Part shown: in pieces, positions 55,388 to 64,000 of the stretch
Position numbering within the stretch: position 1 is the stretch's first letter
Layout: every line of letters starts with the position of its first letter
Source of the DNA: Bedellia somnulentella
Lineage: Eukaryota; Arthropoda; Insecta; Lepidoptera; Bedelliidae
Length of the DNA stretch: 64,000 bases
Assembly: GCA_963576735.1 (NCBI GenBank)
Contig: OY755176.1
Span: 10,153,423 to 10,217,422, forward strand
Direction: 5' to 3'
Translations under genes and position numbers: made by a program
The notes under the pieces: model-generated
Database searches by the model: none
Told to the model about the DNA's origin: nothing
What the model saw: the letters and a program-made list of their open reading frames with translations, nothing else

Positions 55388-56549
55388 TCCGTTTGAAAAT
55401 TATACGGTGATTAGGCTATAAAAACTGTTGAAACGAAATTAATAAATGGGTTCTGATTATTTTTAAAACAATCGATGTTATTTTTATACCATGACAACGG
55501 TGTGGCATAGTAGGTGCTAGAAACAGATATAAAGGTTTAGTGGGGAAAAACATTACGATAGTTTCAGTATGAAACAATTTGTATAGTAATAGCTTTACAG
55601 TTACTTAAATTTAAGTTCAAGTTTAAAGATATATAAAATTATGATTTATATCTTATATAAATACCTAATTTCCCTAGTTAAATTATTTTTCTTAGCCAAT
55701 TGGATTTTCAAATTCTAGATTTATCTGCAAGTGAAAAAGTAAACCAAGCCATTCATACAGGAAAACTGTGGCGCAAAAAATAATAGTTTAAATATAAAAA
55801 CCACCACCACGGTCTGGGTTAAGAAATTACCTATTGACGGATAAATAAAAATGATAAGAAATTAATTATTGTCGGTTTTTAGTTGTAAAAAATGTTGTAA
55901 GGATGGTAAAATTAGCAATAAACTAAATCATTTTTATTCTTTTCAATAGAAGCTTGGTTTTTATTCTGTGTAATTTTAATTGCATATTCCGTTGTCTGAT
56001 GTTTACTAATACGAGAAATTCTAAATTATAGCTTACGGGTACTTAAAACTAGTCTGAAATAAATTTAAGCTCTACCTTCAGACTTAAACTAAAAAAGGTA
56101 GTAGAGGAGTCTATAAAACTTAGATGGTTGGTATTATTGTATTGTGTATTTATTTGCTTACTTCGCAGTACACTGATTTACTAGGTAGTTAGAATATTAT
56201 ATTTAAAGGTTTTTATGCATTGACATATTGATGGGTCACTTTGTACAATTTGATGAGTAAGTGGTTGTTAACGTGTTGTCAGTGTATTTAAAAACTTTTT
56301 TGTATTAGAAAGAACGAAAAAAAGAAAAAAAATATATTTCTCAATAAATAATAACTGATACTAAAGTTTGGTAGATTGTAAAAGTTTGCCGAATCGGTAC
56401 TGTAAGACACATATTCTTATCAGCATAGTATTATGTCCTAATATCGCTGAATTTGTCTCCCTGTCTCTTTTATAAAGTTCATATAATTTATCGTTATATT
56501 TTTTATACTTACTTGTTATATTTAATAATGGACTTACTTCTTATTTTTT
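55388..56549. other. Intergenic AT-rich DNA upstream of elongase C
   Basis: No gene or element recognised. Confidence 0.4.
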
Positions 56550-56760
56550 TATACTAACGCCTTTTATTCCCATTGTGGTAGACTGAGACTGTTAATCGTC
56601 ACTTTGCACGATCCTGACAAATCTCTTTTGTTTCCCTCACATTTATAGTTGTTCTCATACATGCTCTTTTATTCTTTTCACTTCGGACTGTGACTTTTGC
56701 CAGATCATTTTTAATATCGTCTTCAAACGTCTTGCATGACCATCTTCTACTAAAAATACA
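56550..56760 (-). repeat. RTE-type LINE, ORF 3' end on the minus strand
   Basis: The minus strand reads RRWSCKTFEDDIKNDLAK and, farther on, ICQDRAK, then 'ctaccacaatgggaataaaa'. It matches the element at position 1 ('taccccaatgggaacaatgg') and covers more of the C-terminal ORF. Stops are present. Confidence 0.55.
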
Positions 56761-57774
56761 CTTCTTATTACATAACATTCGATATTAAAACAACAGTGAT
56801 GATAGGTTAGTATAATATTTCAATTATTTCAATGCTCCGCAAACTTCAATTAAATGTTACTATGCTAAATAAAGTTCTATTTATGTTTATCTTACACCAC
56901 AGTTCAGTGACTCGAAATGAGTATGACGATGTGTGTTTTTGGCAGTACACACGGTTGCAACTGTCATGGCATAGTTTTGGGCTTAATAATGTTAGAGCAG
57001 ACAGACACTGACCTTTGTATCTGATTCTGATCGGTTAAACTTTATTTTTGACCAATATCTGGCAATGAAATGACTTCAATTTCGAATAGTCTCTACAAAG
57101 TTTTTCACATGAGTATGGCTTTTATTTACAAGAATCTGTAACATAAATTGAGATGAAAGATATTGTTTTAAAGTATAGAGCCTTAACACAAAGTCCGTTA
57201 ACAAAGTTAACTTTACTATTTATGAAAAATCTTTCTCCTAAGCGAAAGAGGGCATTTTAATCTAATTAAATAAAGTAAACAGTAGTTCCGAAGTAAATAA
57301 TTTTGCTAGATACACTTTTAATTCCGACCGAAGACTTTGTATTTAATTTTGTGGTTTGAGCACTTGGATTTATTTATATAAAGCGGTGCAAGCGGCTTTA
57401 TATATAATATATAGAACCAATTTATTGTTAATAGAAGATGGCCACGATATGAGAAGAGTGAATGTATGTGAGGTTAGCAAGAGAGGTTGGTTAGGATCAT
57501 TAAAATTGGCGATTTTAAGTCACTGTTTTAATGATAGCCCCAATAAATAATAATTTTAGGTGTGACATTTTTTGTATTTAATGTTTAAGGAGTATCACAA
57601 ACAGCATGCTTTTAACAAACCTTCCGTATCAAAAAGCTCATGAATTTAATTGATAAAGAATTTTGTAAAGAACGCTACCTATCTAATACAAGATACTTGA
57701 CATAATCATTAATGTTTTTTTTTATTACAATTGACAGTGCCGTGAAAAAATTGGGAAATTATACATTAGCTTAA

Positions 57775-57893
57775 ATTGTACGTAAGCACTAACATTTTTT
57801 TGCACGTATATCGTAAAAAGCGACTAATGGTTTTGGGGCTTTTAAATGATTTGAGCGATGTGGCTGCAGAACCCAACTAACAAGAACCGTTCA
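57775..57893 (+). repeat. R1 fragment, decayed
   Basis: 'cgtaaaaagcgactaatggt', 'ttggggcttttaaatgattt' and 'gcgatgtggctgcagaaccc'. Confidence 0.55.
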
Positions 57894-58009
57894 AACTAGG
57901 CACTAAATACATGTAGCTATAGATATTTAACCTACAACAAAGGTATATATAACACGGATGTAGAGAACATCCTAGGTATTAATTCGGGGAGTGTAAATAT
58001 AATTTTGCT

Positions 58010-58640
58010 TGAGTATCCTGGAGTGAGGAGGATCTGTTGTCGTTGGTTACCGCGCGTTTGCTCTCTGAAACTGAAAAATAGATGAGTGTGGACGGAAATG
58101 TTGCGTGATAATGGGATATCGAGACATGTTTCTGAAACCTGGGTCTATCAGCATGCTCCGGAAATTTAGAGACAATCAGTATGGGTCTTTACAGTGGACA
58201 AGTTACTGACAGAACTCCAAAGACCTCGAAATGTTGGCAAAAGGATGGTGGCTAAATATGTTTCGACATCATTGCTAGAAAATCATAGGTCTTTTAACTG
58301 GGACTGGTTCACTACAAAAAAATCAATGTGTGTGTGAGAAAAAACCAAAGACTGGACTTTGTGACATCATGCTGCATCAAGACAATTGCTTTTTACTTCA
58401 AATAAGGCGTTTATTGAAAATGTTAGTATTGAAACCCTACTTCATTCACCCTTGAGCCCTGATTAGGTCTTAGTCATTTCTTTTTGTTTTCGGAAGTAAA
58501 AGAGATAATAAAAAAAGGAAAGTTTTTTCGAGTCCAGAAGATGCTATGGTTGCCTTTAATGCAGCAGTTTCTGACCTGTCGGATAAAGATTAAATAAAGT
58601 GTAGATAAAGATTGATTTATATAAATGGAACTTTGTATAG
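58010..58640 (+). pseudogene. Ancient mariner transposase remnant
   Basis: Readable in shifting frames on the + strand: ETWVYQHAP near 58130 (first catalytic region), LHQDN near 58375 (second Asp), and SSPEDAMVAFNAAVSDL near 58530 (C-terminal region). Several stops and frame changes; no TIRs found. Unlike the mariner at 33617 it is old. Confidence 0.6.
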
Positions 58641-59590
58641 AAAATGAGGCAGAATATTTCGGAAAAAACTCATAATTTTTATAATAGTATTTTTTTAACT
58701 CAAAACTTATCGTTTAACCCACAAAATGTTAGCATAGATAGTATAGAATATTGCTGCATTGTACTGTGGTAATTATAGAAATAAATAACTTAGTTAAGTT
58801 TAAATAACATGAAGGGTTTGGGAACGAAATGGGAACCTTTTGTTATTTGAAGTTCTAAAAATAAAAATAAATATATTTAAACAACTTTATTAAAAATAAT
58901 CTAAGCAATTATAACATTCAATCCGTTCTTACATAAAGTAATTGACATTTCGTGGTTTAAGAAATGGCACAATATTTCTAAGAATAAAGAATAATTGCGC
59001 TATTATTGTCGATCTTAAGCTATAGAATAGCTTTTAAGTGATACTTTATTATACAAATCGATTGTGCCAAACATATTGTGAACGTCTGCAGCTAATTAAA
59101 TGGGTAGCTTACTCATATTAAATCATTTTAGGCTGACGCTTTCTCTTCCTCTACAATTATTTAGTAAAAGTTTTATTATTTGCAAAACATAACATTATTG
59201 AAAACATGTATATCAACAAACACACTGTCTTTATTACTAGCAGTTTTTGTGTGACACTCGTTAAATGGATATGGTTAGTTTTGGATTAATATTCGATAAA
59301 TAACGTACAGTTCTGAAATAAACTTTAAAACACCGTCACAATACAAGTATCTTAAATAAAATTAAAGTTATCAATCATAAATACACTTATTTTTTATTTT
59401 TTTCATGTATACCAGTGTATAAACATAAGTGATATTTATGGTTAATTTATATTATAATGCATACATATTCAATTTAATGCCAAGGTAATATATCTTTATC
59501 GGAAAATTATATGTGGAAAAATAAAGAATCATTACAACACATATGATACAATAAATGTCTGCCCTCAGTCTTGTAAATTTGTAAATGTAC
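58641..59590. other. AT-rich spacer before the LTR element
   Basis: No gene or element recognised. Confidence 0.4.
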
Positions 59591-60076
59591 TGTTACGACA
59601 TCTGTTCGCAAGTAGGAGATAGGATTTGCCACTACTAGATAACAGATGGCGTTACTAGTATTCTAATAAGTAAAGGAATTACTAGATGTTTCTCGAATAT
59701 CGACTTTTCGAGAATGTGGTACTAGAACTTTCTGTAATATTCGCGTATTTGAGATTTGGCATATATAAAGAGCGACGCGTGCTACGGAGTTATTCGAGTG
59801 CGAAGAACTAAAGCGAGAACAAGCGAAATACTAGAGCGAAGAAATTAAATACGACAGTGCAGTGATATACGGATTACGGAAATAAGCTTAACGGTGTGGA
59901 CAGTGTTACTATAACGGAGTAAATTAGTGTTGTTAATTAGTGCGAGTATCGATAGTTAATTATCGATAGTGTTTGTTGTGTTGTGTAAAGTGCGTTATTG
60001 GTCAATAAATATAATTACACCTTATTGCACGAAAGTGTGACTGGTATTTATCAAATTAAGAACCCGGTACGTAACA
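59591..60076 (+). repeat. 5' LTR (486 bp)
   Basis: Begins TGTTACG and ends CGTAACA, a perfect 7-bp inverted end with the TG...CA rule. Contains a TATATAAA box at 59762-59769 and an initiation region about 30 bp on. The partner LTR lies beyond the window, so age cannot be read. Confidence 0.85.
59762..59769 (+). promoter_or_regulatory. TATA box of the LTR promoter
   Basis: TATATAAA in a GC-richer context; predicted start near 59793. It divides the LTR into U3 and R/U5. Confidence 0.6.
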
Positions 60077-60078
60077 AT

Positions 60079-60096
60079 TGGTGTCAGAAGTGGGAT
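60079..60096 (+). other. Primer-binding site
   Basis: TGGTGTCAGAAGTGGGAT, two bases after the LTR, begins with TGG, the complement of a tRNA CCA end. I cannot name the tRNA without a search. Confidence 0.7.
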
Positions 60097-60102
60097 TTGA
60101 AG

Positions 60103-61398
60103 ATGCCAGTTATGCCGAAGGAAGACGGAAGAGAGGGTGTGAAGACACGCGCTCAGAAAGCCGCAGAGGGTGAACAGCTGTCGGAAATGAGTTCATCGGT
60201 CACGAACCCTCGGAGTGACATTCCAGAGGAGACGTCCGCGGTGACTAACGCGCCGTCTACATCAACGGCGCCGGCGGCCGCAACTAATACTGACTTGACG
60301 ATGATAGTTGAAATGTTTCAAAGCATGCGTGAAGCACAACAAAGCATGCGTGAAGCACAACAAAGCATACAGGATGTTGTGAAAAACATACATTCGGAGG
60401 TACAGGATGTTAAAAAAAACATACATTCGGAGGTACAGGGTGTTGTGAAACAAGAAGTTCGTGAGTTGCGCGAGGAACAGCAAACTAAGTTCTCACAAGT
60501 TCTCACTGCGGTCAATGAAGTCAGTGGTCGGGTGGTTACTGTGGAAAAAGACGTAGAGCAGATGAAGGAGCAGGTAACCACTATTGAGAAAGATATCGAT
60601 GACATGAAGACCGACTTCCGCGGAATGGAGAAAAGGGTTCTGCAGCTTGAATCACGACCGGTCAAGGTTGTCTCCGGTGAGAATGTAGTAGCTGTCCATG
60701 GTCCTCGTGTGAAGGTTCCTCCCTACGACGGAACAACATCCTGGTCGGCGTATAGACATCAGTTCCAGACTGTTGCGGCTGCCAATGGTTGGACTGATGA
60801 ACAGTGTTTGACTGCACTGACGGTGGCGCTCCGAGGTCAAGCACTATCAGTAATAGAGGCGCTGCCGACTCCGAGTGGTGGTTTCAAGGACCTGCTGGAT
60901 GCGTTGGAGTCTCGCTATGGAGAGCGACACCTGGAGCACGTGTTCCGCGCTCAGCTGCGTGATAGGGTCCAGCGTTCTGGAGAGGGACTTCAGCAGTGGG
61001 CCCTTGAAATCGAGAAGCTCGTCCGCAAGGCCTATCCCAGTGTAGATCCGAAGACGGTGGAAATGAACCTGGTGCAAGCATTCGTCGACGGCATCAGAGA
61101 TATCGAAGTGAGAACAGCGGTGAGACTTCAACACCACACGTCTCTCAAGGATGCCTTGGCGAACGCTCTAGAAGTTGAAGCTTGCCGCCAGGATACGCGC
61201 CAAACTCATCGACTTCGTGAGATTGCGGAAGCAAATGAGGACGTCAAGGTCATTAAAGCACCCGTCGGAAGGAGTACTGGACCGATTTGTTATGGCTGCG
61301 GGAAAAGGGGCCATTTGAGATTAAGTTGCCCGCTGAGGAAGGAAGAAAAGAGGCAGGCAGAGGCTTCTGCCGCAAACGTCCAGGGAAACGAGCATTAG
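60103..61398 (+). CDS. gag: Gag polyprotein of the Gypsy element
   Basis: Structural capsid/nucleocapsid protein, 431 aa from ATG 60103, the first ATG after the primer site (the frame is open farther upstream but without an ATG there). Residues about 65-175 form a long coiled coil built partly of repeats: QSMREAQ occurs twice in direct heptads and KNIHSEVQ twice, 11 residues apart. Residues about 200-370 are a retrotransposon gag/capsid region (VKVPPYDGTTSWSAYRHQF). Near the end is one zinc knuckle CYGCGKRGHLRLSC (C396, C399, H404, C409). The stop TAG at 61396-61398 lies inside the protease frame, which is -1 relative to gag. Intact. Confidence 0.9.
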   Translation: MPVMPKEDGREGVKTRAQKAAEGEQLSEMSSSVTNPRSDIPEETSAVTNAPSTSTAPAAATNTDLTMIVEMFQSMREAQQSMREAQQSIQDVVKNIHSEVQDVKKNIHSEVQGVVKQEVRELREEQQTKFSQVLTAVNEVSGRVVTVEKDVEQMKEQVTTIEKDIDDMKTDFRGMEKRVLQLESRPVKVVSGENVVAVHGPRVKVPPYDGTTSWSAYRHQFQTVAAANGWTDEQCLTALTVALRGQALSVIEALPTPSGGFKDLLDALESRYGERHLEHVFRAQLRDRVQRSGEGLQQWALEIEKLVRKAYPSVDPKTVEMNLVQAFVDGIRDIEVRTAVRLQHHTSLKDALANALEVEACRQDTRQTHRLREIAEANEDVKVIKAPVGRSTGPICYGCGKRGHLRLSCPLRKEEKRQAEASAANVQGNEH

Positions 61399-64000
61399 CC
61401 AGGACCGGGGGGCAGGTGCTGGCTAGAGAGGAGAAAGCCCCGACAATGACCATCTCACAAGCCTGTAACGGGAACAGTTTGGTGATATTGGGCTGTGTCA
61501 ATGATCAAGACTGTAAGATGACCCTTGATACTGGAGCGTCTAGAACGGTGATCAATCCGGCACTGGTGAAAGCAGCGAATATCAAGTATAGCAGAGATAC
61601 TAAGTGTCGGCTACTCTCCGCCTCTGGCCAGCGAATACCTGTCCTTGGTGAACTCTCAGTCAGGATGATGGTTGGCGAGACGTCGTATACTCATCAAGTC
61701 ATTGTGGCTGAGATAATGGATGAATGCATACTAGGACTGGACTTCATGAAGAAATATAACTGCCGGATTGACATAACGAGAGGAATTTTCAAGTGTGGCC
61801 AGGAAGAAATCTTTATACTGGGTGGTCCCGTCGGTGAAGTGACATGCTTGAAAACCATCAATATTCCTGCGCGTTCTCAGAAGTTGGTTCCGGTGATGTT
61901 ACCTGTAGACAGCGAGAAGAAGAGGCATCGTTGTGTGTTGTGTTGAAGAGACAGGGAAGAACGGGCCAAGGAAATTTCTGACAGCAAGAACTTTGGTTAC
62001 AAGCAACAAGACGGCAATAGTGAAGGTAGTCAACCTTGACCAAGAAGATGTACAGCTTAAGCGGGGTGAAGTAGTTGGTCAGTGTGAAGAAGTAGTCTGG
62101 ATGAGGAGCTGTCATTCTCCAAATGGGAAAGTCAAAGTGAAAGTCGATAATTCAACTGTAACTGACTTGTTAAGTGAGATCCAGGATGACTTATCTTACT
62201 TGGAGAGGATCAAGGTTAAACAGTTGCTGGTGAAATATGCTGACATCTTCTCAAATGCAGAAGGGGACTTAGGCAGAACATCTTTAGTGCAACACAGAAT
62301 TGATACAGGGGACGAAAGACCTATTAGACAGAGAGCAAGGAGAATCCCAATCGCTAAGGAGAAAGAAGTTGAAGAATTGCTCGAAGACATGAAAAAGAAG
62401 AAGGTCATTAGTCCGTCCTCCAGTCCGTGGTGTTCTCCAGTGGTTCTTGTTAAGAAGAAAGATGGAAGCACACGGTTTTGTGTTGACTACAGGCAACTGA
62501 ACAACGTGACAAAGAAGGACAGCTATCCTTTGCCAAGAATAGATGACACTCTGGATACTTTGAGTGGCATGAAGTGGTTTTCAACCCTGGACTGCAAGTC
62601 AGGCTACTGGCAGGTGGAAATACATCCGACTGATAAAGAGAAGACTGCGTTTTCAACTGGAAAGGGTTTGTGGCAGTTTAACGTCATGCCTTTCGGTCTC
62701 TGCAACGCGCCAGCTACTTTTGAAAGGCTTATGGAGTGTGCGTTGGCGGGATTGGTTGGCGAGGCTTGCCTGGTGTACCTCGACGACGTGGTCATAATAG
62801 GCAAAAGCTTCCAAGACCATCTCAAGAACCTGGAACAAGTCTTTCAGAAAATTCGTGGAGCAAACCTGAAACTGAATCCGAAGAAGTGCCGGCTGTTTAG
62901 AACTTCAGTGAACTATTTAGGACACGTAATCAGCCGAGAAGGAATTCAGACGGATCCGGAAAAGGTGGAAGCTGTGCAGAAATGGCCGACGCCAAAGGAC
63001 AAAACAGACGTGCGAGCTTTTCTCGGCCTTTGCTCGTACTATCGACGTTTTGTAAAAGGGTTTTCTGAGATCGCCAAACCATTGCATCGGTTGACTGAAG
63101 ATAAGAAAACCTTCTCTTGGGATGATGAATGCGAGTTATCTTTCAATGAGCTGAAGAAGAGGCTTTGCGAGACACCTATCCTTGGATATCCACAGCCAGA
63201 GGGACAGTACATCGTTGACAGCGATGCTAGTAATATGGCTATTGGTGGAGTGTTATCACAGATCCAAGGTGACAAGGAAGTTGTGATCGGATATTTCAGC
63301 AAGTCTCTATCTAAAGCGGAAAGAAACTACTGCGTCACGAGAAAGGAACTTCTAGCTGTAGTGAAGACCTTACAGCATTTTTACAAGTATTTGATTGGGA
63401 GACCGTTCAAGCTTCGAACTGATCATGCTGCACTGAAATGGCTTCTCCAGTTCAAAAACCCGGAAGGACAGGTAGCTCGATGGATCGAACAGCTACAAGA
63501 GTATGACTTTTCTATCGAGCACCGTAGTGGTAAATCTCATGGCAATGCAGACGCGCTTTCACGTAGACCGTGTCCGGAAGACTGTAAACATTGTAGGAAG
63601 CAAGAGTCGAAGGAGGAGGTCGTGAAAGTGACTCGAATTTGTCCATTGGATGGATGGGAAACAGAAGCTATGCAGAAGGCCCAAGAAGAAGATGAGAACA
63701 TCAGACCCATCATGAAATGGAAGAAGGAAAAACACGATCAACCGGCTTGGAGTGAAGTAGCGTCCACAGGAGTGAGTACGAAAGCTTACTGGGCGCAATG
63801 GAACAGCCTGGTTCTGATCAATGGTCTACTGTACCGGAGGTGGGAGAAACCCAACGGTAAAGAAGAACACCTACAATTGGTCGTGCCCAGAGCCAAGGTT
63901 AAAGATGTACTGCGGGAAACACATGACGGTGTTTCGGGCGGGCATCTTGGGGTAAATCGCACGTTGCAGAAGGTTCGTGCGAAGTTTTACTGGCTTCATT
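61287..64000 (+). pseudogene. pol: Pol polyprotein of the Gypsy element, frameshifted and cut by window edge
   Basis: Protease part in the -1 frame relative to gag: LDTGASRTVI (Asp at 61527) and ILGLDFM. This frame stops at TGA 61944-61946. RT resumes one frame over from about 61945 and stays open to 64000, so the sequence carries one base too many near 61930-61944. RT motifs: FCVDYRQLN, FSTLDCKSGYWQ, MPFGLCNAPATFERL, YLDDVV (62776). RNase H: IVDSDASNMAIGG, TRKELLAV, FKLRTDHAALKWLL. Integrase H2C2 region starts near the end (ETHDGVSGGHLGVNRTL). Gypsy-type RT by motif order. Non-functional as written unless the extra base is a sequencing error. Confidence 0.85.

Larger units (their letters stand above)
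59591..64000 (+). mobile_element. Ty3/Gypsy LTR retrotransposon, 5' LTR to integrase, cut by window edge
   Basis: Order: 5' LTR, primer-binding site, gag, protease, reverse transcriptase, RNase H, start of integrase. RT before integrase is the Gypsy order. No env is visible because the right part is outside the window. Its base composition is clearly more GC-rich than its surroundings, consistent with a recent arrival. Confidence 0.92.

Noticed and set aside
59998..60102. N-terminal extension of gag into the LTR
   Set aside because: The frame is open but has no ATG and overlaps the LTR end and primer-binding site; the first ATG after the primer site is 60103.

Overview
The window looks like nuclear DNA of an insect, most probably a moth or butterfly. 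It is AT-rich, its genes have short exons in long introns, and it is crowded with tRNA-derived SINEs, RTE-type LINE tails, mariner, MITEs and one Ty3/Gypsy element. The order is inferred from repeat style and gene architecture, not from a database match.

Host genes: all three recognisable host genes are fatty-acid elongases of the ELO/ELOVL family (endoplasmic reticulum, condensing step of very-long-chain fatty-acid synthesis). Gene A (+) enters from the left and only its last coding exon is here (713-988). Gene B (-) has five coding exons between 5225 and 12891 (282 aa) and a probable non-coding leader exon near 15503. Gene C (-) has six coding exons between 40852 and 46899 (345 aa) and a probable leader exon near 55175. 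A and B are tail to tail; B and C are tandem. In B and C I could assign every exon with matching splice phases. B carries one 300-nt exon where C has two (90 + 210 nt) split just before the histidine box.

Between B and C (about 15.6-40 kb) I see almost only mobile DNA. It includes an intact 2.05-kb DNA transposon with 13-bp terminal inverted repeats and one 560-aa ORF of a DDE-like family I cannot name (24791-26841); a retroelement-like coiled-coil ORF (23902-24615); a THAP/P-element-like pseudogene (29973-30753); a MULE-derived element with long inverted repeats (31255-32127); and a nested cluster at 33.6-39.7 kb. In that cluster a mariner holds a SINE, which holds a MITE. Beside it lie an hAT-like element, a second MITE copy holding a TTAA-type fold-back, and a third copy holding another palindromic element. 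Most of these insertions have perfect target-site duplications, so their order can be read.

The 46.9-55.2 kb stretch is the long first intron of gene C. From 55.4 to 59.6 kb I see LINE and mariner remnants. At 59591 the 5' LTR of a Ty3/Gypsy retrotransposon starts; gag is open, pol carries a one-base frameshift and runs off the right edge.

A short microsatellite-associated repeat ('R1', about 240 bp, ends ...GCCGTGAGTATATGTATG) occurs about 20 times and a tRNA-derived SINE ('R2') about 10 times. R1 to R4 are labels for this report only.
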